Assembly (NCBI GenBank): GCA_030146905.1
Contig: JASLAV010000004.1
Coordinates: 1 to 11,440 of the forward strand
Origin: Lentzea sp.
GTDB taxonomy: Bacteria; Actinomycetota; Actinomycetes; Mycobacteriales; Pseudonocardiaceae
Reading direction: 5' to 3'
Length of the DNA stretch: 11,440 nucleotides
Below, one piece after another: positions 1-6,626 of the stretch. Position 1 is the first letter of the stretch. Each line of letters starts with the position of its first letter. Under the pieces are notes generated by a model. The model did not search any database. It worked only from the letters and a program-made list of their open reading frames with translations, and was not told the origin of the DNA. The position numbers and the translations under genes were made by a program.

Positions 1-67
1 CGACGTGCGCGGCCGGGAGGCGTTGCGCCTCCCAGACCACGGCGAACTCCACTGTGGACAGAACCAC
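1..67 (-). CDS. ESX secretion-associated protein EspG-like, N-terminal fragment (cut by window edge)
   Basis: Only the first 22 or so codons are in the window. Reading from a GTG at 67-65 gives a peptide containing LSTVEFAVVWEAQRLP, which resembles the amino end of EspG-family proteins of Pseudonocardiales as I remember them; no search was possible. EspG is the cytosolic chaperone that binds the tip of PE/PPE-type ESX substrates and keeps them soluble for the type VII secretion machine. The position agrees: the frame opens about 23 bp after the stop of the PPE-like gene on the same strand, so the two would be co-transcribed. The start is uncertain. Only a weak AGG precedes the GTG, and TTG at 85-83 or GTG at 52-50 are in the same frame. 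With so little protein visible, this rests on one short motif plus context. Confidence 0.5.
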   Translation of the reverse strand, partial: MVLSTVEFAVVWEAQRLPAAHV

Positions 68-90
68 AGAACCTGGTGAGCTCAAGGGAT

Positions 91-1401
91 CTACTTGTCC
101 TTCGGGTCTTCGCCGATGACGGACTGAACCACCATGCGGTCGTCGCCGAACATCTCGTCGGAGTCGACGCCGTACTTGCGCACGTGCTCGGTGTCCTCGT
201 CGCCCTCGCCCTTGGCAGCGCTGGCCGCGGGAGACATGAGCGACGCGCCGCCCTTGCCGGCGACACCACCCTTGCCCGCCGCAGCGGCCGCAGCGGCGCG
301 GTTCGCCTCGGGGCCAACACCGCTGGCACCACCGGGCGTCATCGCGCCACCGGGACCCTTGCCCGCGGCACCGGCACCACTCGCACCGGCACCTGCGCCG
401 CCGCCGGCACCACCGCCGCCGCCGGCCTTGCCGCCGCCGATCGTGCTGGGCGCACCCTTCGGCCCGGCGGGCGCGATGGGCGTCTTCGGTGCCTGGCTGG
501 GCCCACGTCCACCGCCGACGACCTGGGGACCACGAGCGGTACCCGTCGCGCCGGCGAGTCCGGTTCCCAAGGCGGTCGCGGCCGGGCCGAGGAGAGACGG
601 ACCGATGACCGGCTTGGGCAGCCCGGGCCCGGTTCCGACCTGGCCGGGGACCGCGCCGGGCAGGATGCCGGTGGTGTTGCCGGGGACACCGCCCGGAATG
701 CCGGGGGTCGGGCCGAGCGGGACACCGGGCGAGCCGGGGCTGCCGGGCGTGCCGGTGAAGCCGGGTCCGCCGGGGATGCCGGGCGTGCCGACCTGGGGCT
801 GACCGACGGGAGTGGCGGTGGAGGTGGCCACGGCGCCGCTCGTCACGATGATGTCGGGGGCCTTGTCGGGGGCGCGGAAGCCGTCGAGCGAGCCCTGGCT
901 GTTCGACACGTAGCCGTTGAGACTGTCGATGGCCTGCTGGCGCGCCTGGTTGGTCTGCTGGACCTCGGCGGCGTGGTCGGTCTCGATACCTACGAGGCCC
1001 GCGACCTTGTCGCCGAAGTTGCGCTCGGTGTCGCCACGCAGGTCCTGGGCGGGCGGGGTGCTGTAGCGGGCGGTGCTGGTGCTCTCGCCCTGCTGCGTCA
1101 TCGCCTGCGAGTTCTGCGTCGACGCCTGGCTGCCGTCTTCGGCGGTCTTCGCGACCACCTCGGTCTTCTCTTGGCCCTTTTCGCCGGCCGCGCCGCCCCA
1201 GTCGATCTTGAGCGTCTTAAGCTGGTCGCGGATCGTCTTGTCGACCGATTCGAGGGTGTTGGCGAGATCGCGCAAGGCTGCGGAGGCTTCGCCGAACTTC
1301 GATGCGACCGTGGTGCCCGAGAGCTTCTGGACCTCAGCCGCGAGATCCTGGTTGGACCAACCGTCGAAGTTCCAGTCAGTGAGCTGCCGATAACCTGACA
1401 T
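91..1401 (-). CDS. PPE/WXG100-like ESX (type VII) substrate with Gly/Pro/Ala-rich C-terminal half
   Basis: 436 aa. Residues 1-180 are predicted helical and polar, with aromatic DWNFDGW near the start and a W-x-G turn (DWGG, 67-70) of the kind that separates the two helices in WXG100/PPE proteins. Residues 200-300 are Gly-Pro rich, including a collagen-like run (205-242), followed by a nearly pure Gly/Ala stretch (about 323-347). An acidic tail (400-436) ends in VIGEDPKDK. There is no signal peptide or membrane segment, as expected for proteins exported by ESX systems as folded helical dimers. No YxxxD/E is seen in the tail, so export may depend on a partner. The ATG at 1401 follows GAGGGGAAG, a Shine-Dalgarno that overlaps the stop of the lipoprotein gene, so translation is probably coupled. 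The function after secretion is unknown. The large plus-strand frame opposite is a codon-bias shadow. Confidence 0.75.
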   Translation of the reverse strand: MSGYRQLTDWNFDGWSNQDLAAEVQKLSGTTVASKFGEASAALRDLANTLESVDKTIRDQLKTLKIDWGGAAGEKGQEKTEVVAKTAEDGSQASTQNSQAMTQQGESTSTARYSTPPAQDLRGDTERNFGDKVAGLVGIETDHAAEVQQTNQARQQAIDSLNGYVSNSQGSLDGFRAPDKAPDIIVTSGAVATSTATPVGQPQVGTPGIPGGPGFTGTPGSPGSPGVPLGPTPGIPGGVPGNTTGILPGAVPGQVGTGPGLPKPVIGPSLLGPAATALGTGLAGATGTARGPQVVGGGRGPSQAPKTPIAPAGPKGAPSTIGGGKAGGGGGAGGGAGAGASGAGAAGKGPGGAMTPGGASGVGPEANRAAAAAAAGKGGVAGKGGASLMSPAASAAKGEGDEDTEHVRKYGVDSDEMFGDDRMVVQSVIGEDPKDK

Positions 1402-1410
1402 GGCTTCCCC

Positions 1411-2001
1411 TCACTTCAATGTCTTGAGCGTCGCGAGCGCGAGACCGGCGGCCTTTTCAGCCTTTCCGCACAGCACCGCCTGATCTTTTTCACCAGTCGT
1501 CGTGGGGATGTAGCTGACCATGAGCTGCTGGCCATCGGCAACGTCGACAGCCACAGAGCAGTCGATACCGCTGCCACCAGCGAATTCGATCTTCACCGCG
1601 CCGTAGTCGGCGACTTTGATCGCTTTGGTCGTCACGTTGCCGCTACCACTGGTCCAGTAAGAGACGCCGTTGTGCGTCACCGCACCTACCGCATAGGTGA
1701 ACTGCTCGTTGAGGTAGTGGCACGCGGAAGATTGCTGGCCATCGACCAGATCGAGCTTCTCAGGCTGAGAGGCTGACGTGTCGATCTGCTTCATCTGTTC
1801 TTGAGTGAGCAGCTTGCAGGTGTCCACGGAGTCGAGCTTGAGACTCTCCGGCCGTGCGGGCATCCCGCTCGTGGAATCACTTCCGGAAGAGCCGGTCGAC
1901 GGCGGCACCGGAGTTGGACTCCCCTTCTCACCGCCGACAGAACAGGCCGACAAGATTGCCGCCGATACAACCACGAAGGCCAGCTTGGAGATTCGCATCA
2001 T
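1411..2001 (-). CDS. DUF3558-family lipoprotein
   Basis: 196 aa from the ATG at 2001. It begins with a type II signal peptide: R3 and K6, a hydrophobic core, and lipobox LSAC with the acylated cysteine at residue 20, so the mature protein should be anchored on the outer face of the membrane. A Ser/Gly/Pro-rich linker follows. The remaining ~145 aa have the look of DUF3558: a VDTCKLLT segment near the beginning, conserved cysteines (CHY, IDCS, LCGKAE) and a closing helix AGLALATLKTL. DUF3558 has no settled biochemical role, but it often sits beside ESX substrate genes in actinomycetes. The start overlaps the upstream stop in TGATGATG, so ATG 2001 or the next ATG (1998) is used. The frame stays open 53 codons further upstream to 2160, but that would run through the preceding gene and bury the signal peptide. 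Confidence 0.8.
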   Translation of the reverse strand: MMRISKLAFVVVSAAILSACSVGGEKGSPTPVPPSTGSSGSDSTSGMPARPESLKLDSVDTCKLLTQEQMKQIDTSASQPEKLDLVDGQQSSACHYLNEQFTYAVGAVTHNGVSYWTSGSGNVTTKAIKVADYGAVKIEFAGGSGIDCSVAVDVADGQQLMVSYIPTTTGEKDQAVLCGKAEKAAGLALATLKTLK

Positions 2002-2450
2002 CAAACTTTCGGCTTGAACGTCGCCTGGATCTCTTCGTCGGTGTAGCCATACTGCTCCGCCGAGACCTTCAGCTGATCGGAAAGGTTCTCGAGGGCCTTC
2101 ATGTAATCCGAGATCCGACGGGCATACGAGTCGTCGTGGAACAAAAGCCGGTCGTTCCACGCGTTGACGACATCAGACGTGACCTTGCCGTCCATTGTAA
2201 CGATCCGCAGCTTGGGCAAGGTGCGGCTGTACGCTTCTTTGAGAAGCATCCACTGGTCGTGGACGACCTTTCCCGCTTGCAGGACGGTGTCCTTGTCCAC
2301 GTGGAACTTCTGGGTCGACGGACCAGCCGACAGCCTGTCCATCACCGCCGAAGCTGCCTTGAAGGCGCTGACCGCACCAGCCACCGCGCCACCAGCCAGC
2401 CCCGCAGCGGCACCGAGAACGGCATCCGCCCCCACGTTCTCCTGTGTCAC
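2001..2450 (-). CDS. small helical ESX-type secreted protein with glycine zipper and YxxxD/E motif
   Basis: 149 aa. GTG start at 2450, preceded by AGGA five bases upstream. Residues 11-36 are an Ala/Gly/Val-rich hydrophobic helix with glycines every fourth residue (G13, G17, G21, G25), a glycine zipper. Residues 50-145 are amphipathic and helical, resembling a WXG100/DUF-type ESX substrate. The carboxy end carries YGYTDEE, which satisfies YxxxD (Y134, D138) and YxxxE (Y136, E140), the general type VII secretion signal. There is no Sec signal. It is first in the minus-strand cassette and its stop overlaps the lipoprotein start by one base. I do not recognise a named family. Secretion through ESX is inferred from the motif and the neighbours. 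The N-terminal hydrophobic helix could instead make it a membrane-inserting or oligomerising component. Confidence 0.65.
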   Translation of the reverse strand: MTQENVGADAVLGAAAGLAGGAVAGAVSAFKAASAVMDRLSAGPSTQKFHVDKDTVLQAGKVVHDQWMLLKEAYSRTLPKLRIVTMDGKVTSDVVNAWNDRLLFHDDSYARRISDYMKALENLSDQLKVSAEQYGYTDEEIQATFKPKV

Positions 2451-2496
2451 GACGTCCTACCCCCGTACGGTCGGTAACGGTTCGGTCCCACTTCGC

Positions 2497-2502
2497 AGGT
2501 TA
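2497..2502 (-). promoter_or_regulatory. possible -10 element for the ESX-like cassette
   Basis: TAACCT on the minus strand fits the actinobacterial TANNNT -10 pattern and would start a transcript with a leader of about 40 bases before the GTG at 2450, leaving room for its AGGA ribosome-binding site. No good -35 hexamer is seen 16-19 bases upstream. It lies inside a GGTAAC/GTTACC dyad (2473-2478 and 2499-2504). Confidence 0.2.
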
Positions 2503-2619
2503 CCAACGCCTGCGTAATACGGACCTGTGGTTGGACGAACTCCACCCCTCGTCGGTTCCACGTCACGCTGGGCGACCGAACCGGGCACAGGAAGTCGGGT
2601 GCGGGTCCGCGCGGCCCCA

Positions 2620-2625
2620 TAGCGT
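2620..2625 (+). promoter_or_regulatory. -10 element (TAGCGT) of a probable leaderless araC-type transcript
   Basis: TAGCGT matches TANNNT and ends exactly 7 bases before the GTG chosen as start (2633), the spacing expected when the transcript begins at the start codon. No Shine-Dalgarno precedes the GTG, which supports a leaderless message. No convincing -35 is visible. The 182-bp divergent region (2451-2632) holds nothing else I can support. Confidence 0.4.
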
Positions 2626-2632
2626 TGCCGTC

Positions 2633-3481
2633 GTGCTGGAACGACTCAACGAGGCCATGGCCCGCATCGAGGACGACCTCGACGGCGAGGTCGACGTCAG
2701 GGTGCTTGCCCGGATCGCGGGCACCAGTGAGTACCACTTCCGCAGGATGTTCAGCGCGTTGGCGGGGATTCCGCTCAGCGAGTACGTCCGGCGCAGGAGG
2801 CTCACCATGGCCGCCGCCGAGGTCCTCAGTGGACAGGACTCGCTGCTCGACATCGCCACGCGGTGGGGGTACGGGTCCAACGAGGCCTTCGCGCGGGCTT
2901 TCAGGGCCATGCACAGGGTGGGGCCGCTGGAAGCGCGCACGCAGAAGAAGACGTTGCAGTCACAGCAGATTCTCACGTTCAGGTTGGTCATCGAAGGGAG
3001 TGCGAACATGGAGTACCGGATCGTGGAGAAGGACGAGTTCCGGGTTGTCGGCAGGGGGACGCGGGTGCCGTTGGTGCACCTGGGGCAGAACCCCGCGATC
3101 GTCGAGTTCGTCAAGAGCATCGGCATGCCGGCGCTGGAGCGGATGAAGGAGCTCAGCGACGGGGAGCCGGGAGGCTTGCTGGCGTTGACGTTCAACCAGG
3201 AGGGGGTCGAGGAGGGTGATCACCTCGACTACTTCCAGGGAGTGGTCACCAGTCAGGAGCCTCCGAGTGACATGGAGGTGATGACGGTGCCCAAGAACAC
3301 GTGGGCGGTGTTCAGGACCGAGGGGCCGTATCCCGAGACGATTCAGTACATGTGGCGGGACGTCTACACGCAGTGGTTCCCGTCGAACAGCTACCAGAGC
3401 GTCGAGGGGCCGTCGATGTTGCACACGGAGATCGACGGCGAGACGGCCACCGCGGAGCTGTGGATTCCCGTCACCAGCTGA
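2633..3481 (+). CDS. AraC-family transcriptional regulator with GyrI-like effector-binding domain
   Basis: 282 aa. Residues 1-103 are an AraC/XylS DNA-binding domain with two helix-turn-helix units: VRVLARIAGTSEYHFRRMF around 22-40 and LLDIATRWGYGSNEAFARAF around 71-90, ending in the V-G-P signature. Residues 126-282 are a GyrI/SbmC-like (Rob, BmrR-type) ligand-binding domain, starting MEYRIVEKDEFRVVG and ending in [10 protein letters not shown]. Such one-component regulators bind small, often cationic or amphipathic, molecules and activate efflux or detoxification genes; the ligand here cannot be read from the sequence. GTG 2633 is chosen because it starts just before the first helix and sits 7 bases after a -10 element. 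The frame is open back to 2444, but those 63 residues are not domain-like and overlap the divergent gene. It is transcribed away from the ESX-like cassette and overlaps the convergent ADP-ribosylglycohydrolase gene by 11 bp. Confidence 0.88.
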   Translation: MLERLNEAMARIEDDLDGEVDVRVLARIAGTSEYHFRRMFSALAGIPLSEYVRRRRLTMAAAEVLSGQDSLLDIATRWGYGSNEAFARAFRAMHRVGPLEARTQKKTLQSQQILTFRLVIEGSANMEYRIVEKDEFRVVGRGTRVPLVHLGQNPAIVEFVKSIGMPALERMKELSDGEPGGLLALTFNQEGVEEGDHLDYFQGVVTSQEPPSDMEVMTVPKNTWAVFRTEGPYPETIQYMWRDVYTQWFPSNSYQSVEGPSMLHTEIDGETATAELWIPVTS

Positions 3482-4379
3482 GGGTGAGGCGTTCGACCGC
3501 GTCTCGCAGTTCCAGCACGGACAGCCAGGAATCAGGGATCACGGCAACGCCGTCCCGGGCGCCCAGGATGTTGCCGCAGATCGAACCCGTCGAGTCCGAG
3601 TCGCCGGAGTGGTTGACCGCCAGGCGGATCGCGGACGGGAAGTCCGTGGCCACCAGTGCGGCGTGCAGGCCGATGGCCAGGGCTTCCTCGCCCACCCAGC
3701 CTCCGCCCAGCTCGGACTCGATCTCCTCGGGGGTCAGGGGACCGAGGCGCATCACCTTGTCCAGCAAGGTGGTCTGTTCCTCGTGGCCGTCCCAGCGGAC
3801 CAGTTCGGCCCGCGAGAGCGCTACGGCGTCGACGAGGTTCGCGCCGTCGAGCAACGCGCGGACGATCACCGCCAGCACACCGGCCGACAGGTAGCCGCTG
3901 GGGTGGTGGTGCGTCATCCGGGCTGTGCCGACGGCAAGTTCGAAGACCTCGCGGAGGTCGCCGGGCCATGCGGCGACCGGGGCGGCGCGCATCACGCCGC
4001 CGCAGCCCTTCGAGTTGTTCTTCTCGTTGTGCTTCAACGCGGTCAGGCACGTGTGGCCCGGCGCTCGCCGTGAGTGCAGGCGCCGGTCCGACATCAGCCA
4101 GCCGTCGTCGGGGACGGGCGGGCCGCCCTGCGTGTGCAGCCAGCGCGCGTAGGCGGCCCGCACGGACGGCAGCGGCTCGGTGCCGCGCTGGCGTGCCAGC
4201 AGGAGGCCTTCCAGCGTGAAGAGCACCATCTGGGTGTCGTCGGTGATCTCCAACTTCGGCAGGTCGACCACGCCGGCGGGGCCGTGCCGGCGGCGGATCT
4301 CGTCGATCGACGAGAACTCGATCGGCGCGCCGAGTGCGTCGCCGACGGCCCCTCCCAGGAGGCTGCCGAGCAGGCTCAC
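3471..4379 (-). CDS. ADP-ribosylglycohydrolase family protein (DraG/ARH-like)
   Basis: 302 aa, a full-length single-domain member of the family. It shows the family blocks in order: [11 protein letters not shown] (9-19), the metal-binding TDDTQ (46-50), [10 protein letters not shown] (125-134), THHHPSG (156-162) and the second metal site [15 protein letters not shown] (256-270). These acidic residues hold two Mg2+/Mn2+ ions in DraG and ARH3, which remove ADP-ribose from modified arginine, serine or other acceptors. The acceptor for this member is unknown, and no matching ADP-ribosyltransferase is in the window. It should be cytosolic. The GTG start overlaps the purD stop as GTGA, so it is probably translated by reinitiation after purD. 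Its 3' end overlaps the convergent araC-type gene by 11 bp. Catalytic residues look intact. Confidence 0.9.
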   Translation of the reverse strand: MSLLGSLLGGAVGDALGAPIEFSSIDEIRRRHGPAGVVDLPKLEITDDTQMVLFTLEGLLLARQRGTEPLPSVRAAYARWLHTQGGPPVPDDGWLMSDRRLHSRRAPGHTCLTALKHNEKNNSKGCGGVMRAAPVAAWPGDLREVFELAVGTARMTHHHPSGYLSAGVLAVIVRALLDGANLVDAVALSRAELVRWDGHEEQTTLLDKVMRLGPLTPEEIESELGGGWVGEEALAIGLHAALVATDFPSAIRLAVNHSGDSDSTGSICGNILGARDGVAVIPDSWLSVLELRDAVERLTLSW

Positions 4380-5632
4380 GGCACCGTGATCTTGCCGTCG
4401 ACGGCCTTCAGCGCGATGTCCGAACGGTGGTGCGAGCCGGTGAGGTGGATGTCCGCGATCCGCTTGTAGGCGCGTTCGCGGGCCTTGGACAGCGACTTGC
4501 CGGTGCCCACGACCGACAGCACGCGGCCGCCGGACGACACGACCGCGCCGTCCTCACGGCGGCGCGTGCCCGCGTGCAGGACGCCGTCGGCCTCGGAGCC
4601 GCTGATCACGTCGCCGATGCGCGGGAGGTTCGGGTAGCCCTCCGCGGCGACCACGACGGTCACGGCGTAGCCGTTCTCCCACTCCAGGGCGGGCAGCGAG
4701 GCCAGCGAGCCGTTGGCGGCCGCCAGGAACAGGGTGGAGATCGGCGACTTGAGCAGGGCGAGCACCGACTGCGTCTCCGGGTCGCCGAAGCGGCAGTTGA
4801 ACTCGATGACCTGCACACCGGACGACGTCAGCGCCAGACCCGCGTAGAGAAGGCCCACGAAGGGCGTCTCGCGGGCGCGCAGCTCGTCGACGACGGGCTG
4901 CACGCAGCGCGACACGATCTCCTGGACGAGGCCCTCCGGCGCCCACGGCAGCGGCGCGTAGGCACCCATGCCGCCGGTGTTCGGGCCGGCGTCGCCGTCA
5001 CCGACGCGCTTGAAGTCCTGCGCGGGGATCAGCGGCACGACCGTCTCACCGTCGGTGACGCAGAACAGCGACACCTCCGGACCGTCCAGGAAGGACTCCA
5101 GCAGCACGGGGTGCCCGCCGTCGAGCAACGTCATCGCGTGCGCACGGGCGGCGGCCAGGTCGGACGTCACCACGACGCCCTTGCCGGCCGCCAGGCCGTC
5201 GTCCTTCACGACCCAGGTCGGGCCGAAACGGGCCAGCGCGGCGTCCAGGCGGGCGGGGTTGTCCACGATCTCGCTGTGCGCGGTCGGGACGCCCGCCGCG
5301 TTCATCACGTCCTTGGCGAACGCCTTGGAGCCCTCGATCCTGGCTGCGGCCTTCGACGGGCCGAAGCACGGGATGCCCAGCGCCCTGACAGCGTCGGCGG
5401 CCCCGGCGACCAGCGGTTGCTCGGGGCCGATGACGACGAGATCGGCCTTCCACTCCTTCGCGAGGGAGGCGACCGCCGAGGCATCCGCGACGTCGACGCC
5501 GTAGATCTCGGCGTGTCCCGCGATTCCGGCGTTGCCCGGCGCGCACGCCAAAGCTGTCAGCTGCGGATCGCGTGACAACGCGAGGACAAGGGCATGCTCA
5601 CGGGCTCCAGACCCGATGACCAGGACGCGCAC
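4376..5632 (-). CDS. purD: phosphoribosylamine-glycine ligase (GAR synthetase)
   Basis: 418 aa, the usual length for PurD. It catalyses the second step of purine synthesis: 5-phosphoribosylamine + glycine + ATP to GAR. The N-terminal nucleotide-fold begins [13 protein letters not shown] (3-15) and contains [11 protein letters not shown] (67-77). The ATP-grasp part shows [12 protein letters not shown] (141-152), [10 protein letters not shown] (216-225) and the metal-binding [14 protein letters not shown] (275-288); the cysteine where alanine is more common is a mild variation. It is cytosolic. GTG 5632 fits the family start. It lies 16 bp after the TAXI gene stop on the same strand and overlaps the next gene by 4 bp. 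A TANNNT element just upstream suggests it also has its own leaderless promoter, as expected for a housekeeping gene sitting behind a transporter. No other pur gene is in the window. Confidence 0.97.
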   Translation of the reverse strand: MRVLVIGSGAREHALVLALSRDPQLTALACAPGNAGIAGHAEIYGVDVADASAVASLAKEWKADLVVIGPEQPLVAGAADAVRALGIPCFGPSKAAARIEGSKAFAKDVMNAAGVPTAHSEIVDNPARLDAALARFGPTWVVKDDGLAAGKGVVVTSDLAAARAHAMTLLDGGHPVLLESFLDGPEVSLFCVTDGETVVPLIPAQDFKRVGDGDAGPNTGGMGAYAPLPWAPEGLVQEIVSRCVQPVVDELRARETPFVGLLYAGLALTSSGVQVIEFNCRFGDPETQSVLALLKSPISTLFLAAANGSLASLPALEWENGYAVTVVVAAEGYPNLPRIGDVISGSEADGVLHAGTRRREDGAVVSSGGRVLSVVGTGKSLSKARERAYKRIADIHLTGSHHRSDIALKAVDGKITVP

Positions 5633-5640
5633 GATGGCCC

Positions 5641-5646
5641 AGCGTA
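5641..5646 (-). promoter_or_regulatory. possible -10 element (TACGCT) for leaderless purD
   Basis: TACGCT on the minus strand fits TANNNT and ends 8 bases before the purD GTG. There is no Shine-Dalgarno in that interval. The element lies between the TAXI stop and the purD start, so purD could be transcribed independently of the transporter. No clear -35. Confidence 0.3.
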
Positions 5647-5648
5647 GT

Positions 5649-6626
5649 TCAGCCGAGCGCCTGCTTCGCCCCTGGGTGCAGCGGAACCGGTTCTGTAGCC
5701 GACGCCTTGTCCTTGGCCATGTCCTTCACGGCCGGGTGAACCTTCTCCAGGTCGGTCTTCTTGTCGAAGATCAGCTTGGTCACCGCGCAGGCGTTGTTCG
5801 CCGCGAAGTCCTCGCGGACGAGCAGCAGGTTGGGCACCACGATCGTGGAAACCTCGGCGACACCGTAGGTGGCCGCCGGGATCGGTGCCGTGTCGTAGAC
5901 CGGGCTGATCTTCTTCATCTCCGGCAGCAGCGGGGTGATGTCGATGAACTTCACCCGGTCCTTCATCGACGTGGTGATGTCGGTGATCTGCGGCGTCGGC
6001 AGGCCGCCGGACCAGATCAGGCCGTCGATGCTGCCGTCCTTCATCCCGTCCGCGGTCTTGGTGAGGTCCAGGCGCTGGGCGGCGACGTCGGTGTCGATGT
6101 TCAGGCCCGCCGACTTCAGCAGGCGCCCCGCGATGACCTCGGTGCCGGACTTCGGCGAGCCGGTGGAGATCCGCTTGCCCTTCATGTCCGCGACGGAGTT
6201 GATGCCGGAGTCGGCCCTGACCAGCACCTGCGTGTAGTTCGAGTAGATCCGCGCCAGCGCGGCCACCTTCTCCTTCTTGGTGAAGGCACCGGTGCCGTTC
6301 ACGGCGTCGGCGGCGGTGTCGGCCAGCGAGAAGGCGATGTCGTACGTGCCCCCGACGAGCTGCTGGATGTTCTGCACGGACGCGCCCGTCTCTGCGGACG
6401 ACGCCTTCAGCTTCGAGTTGTCGCTGATCAGCTTGGCCATACCACCGCCGACCACGAAGTAGACGCCGCCGGAGTTGCCGGTCGCGATCGTGATCCGGCC
6501 GTCGGACGCCTCGCAGGACGCGCCACCGCCCGACGCGTCCGGTGTCGTGGGTGTGCGTTTGCCGCCACATCCCGAAACCACGAGCGCCAATGCGATCGCA
6601 CCGATCGCGTACTTACGCAGCTGCAT
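5649..6626 (-). CDS. TAXI-family TRAP transporter solute-binding lipoprotein
   Basis: 325 aa from the ATG at 6626. A type II signal peptide (R4, K5, hydrophobic stretch, lipobox VSGC) places the lipid-bearing cysteine at residue 20; the mature protein would sit on the outer membrane face and deliver ligand to the adjacent permease. The core matches the TAXI (TRAP-associated extracytoplasmic immunogenic) family: [20 protein letters not shown] (45-64), [36 protein letters not shown] and [12 protein letters not shown]. Where studied, TAXI proteins tend to bind carboxylates such as glutamate or other organic acids; the ligand here cannot be told from sequence. The start is set by a strong GGGAGGG site six bases upstream (6633-6639); the longer frame beginning at 6641 would place the site inside the coding region. 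The start overlaps the end of the permease gene by 14 bp. Confidence 0.93.
   Translation of the reverse strand: MQLRKYAIGAIALALVVSGCGGKRTPTTPDASGGGASCEASDGRITIATGNSGGVYFVVGGGMAKLISDNSKLKASSAETGASVQNIQQLVGGTYDIAFSLADTAADAVNGTGAFTKKEKVAALARIYSNYTQVLVRADSGINSVADMKGKRISTGSPKSGTEVIAGRLLKSAGLNIDTDVAAQRLDLTKTADGMKDGSIDGLIWSGGLPTPQITDITTSMKDRVKFIDITPLLPEMKKISPVYDTAPIPAATYGVAEVSTIVVPNLLLVREDFAANNACAVTKLIFDKKTDLEKVHPAVKDMAKDKASATEPVPLHPGAKQALG

Noticed and set aside
15..33. GGGAGGCG-TTG-CGCCTCCC hairpin as a terminator
   Set aside because: A perfect 8-bp stem, but no T-run on either strand, and it falls inside the probable EspG reading frame (codons for E-A-Q-R-L), so it is more likely coding coincidence.
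76..1398. Long plus-strand open frame (440 codons) opposite the PPE-like gene
   Set aside because: Composition is typical of an antisense shadow (Arg/Gly/Ala/Asp rich, no domain). The minus strand has a ribosome-binding site, a W-x-G fold and operon context.
2002..2160. Upstream extension of the lipoprotein frame to 2160
   Set aside because: It would put 53 non-hydrophobic residues before the signal peptide and overlap the preceding gene; TGATG coupling at 2001 explains the start.
2473..2504. GGTAAC/GTTACC dyad as an operator in the divergent region
   Set aside because: Only 6-bp arms with a 20-base spacer; too short to call, so mentioned only as context for the -10 candidate.
2444..2632. 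Upstream extension of the AraC-type frame to 2444
   Set aside because: The extra 63 residues are not domain-like, overlap the divergent start, and ignore the -10 element placed for GTG 2633.
4334..5575. Long plus-strand open frame opposite purD
   Set aside because: purD on the minus strand is unmistakable; the opposite frame is low-complexity Arg/Gly/His/Asp without motifs.
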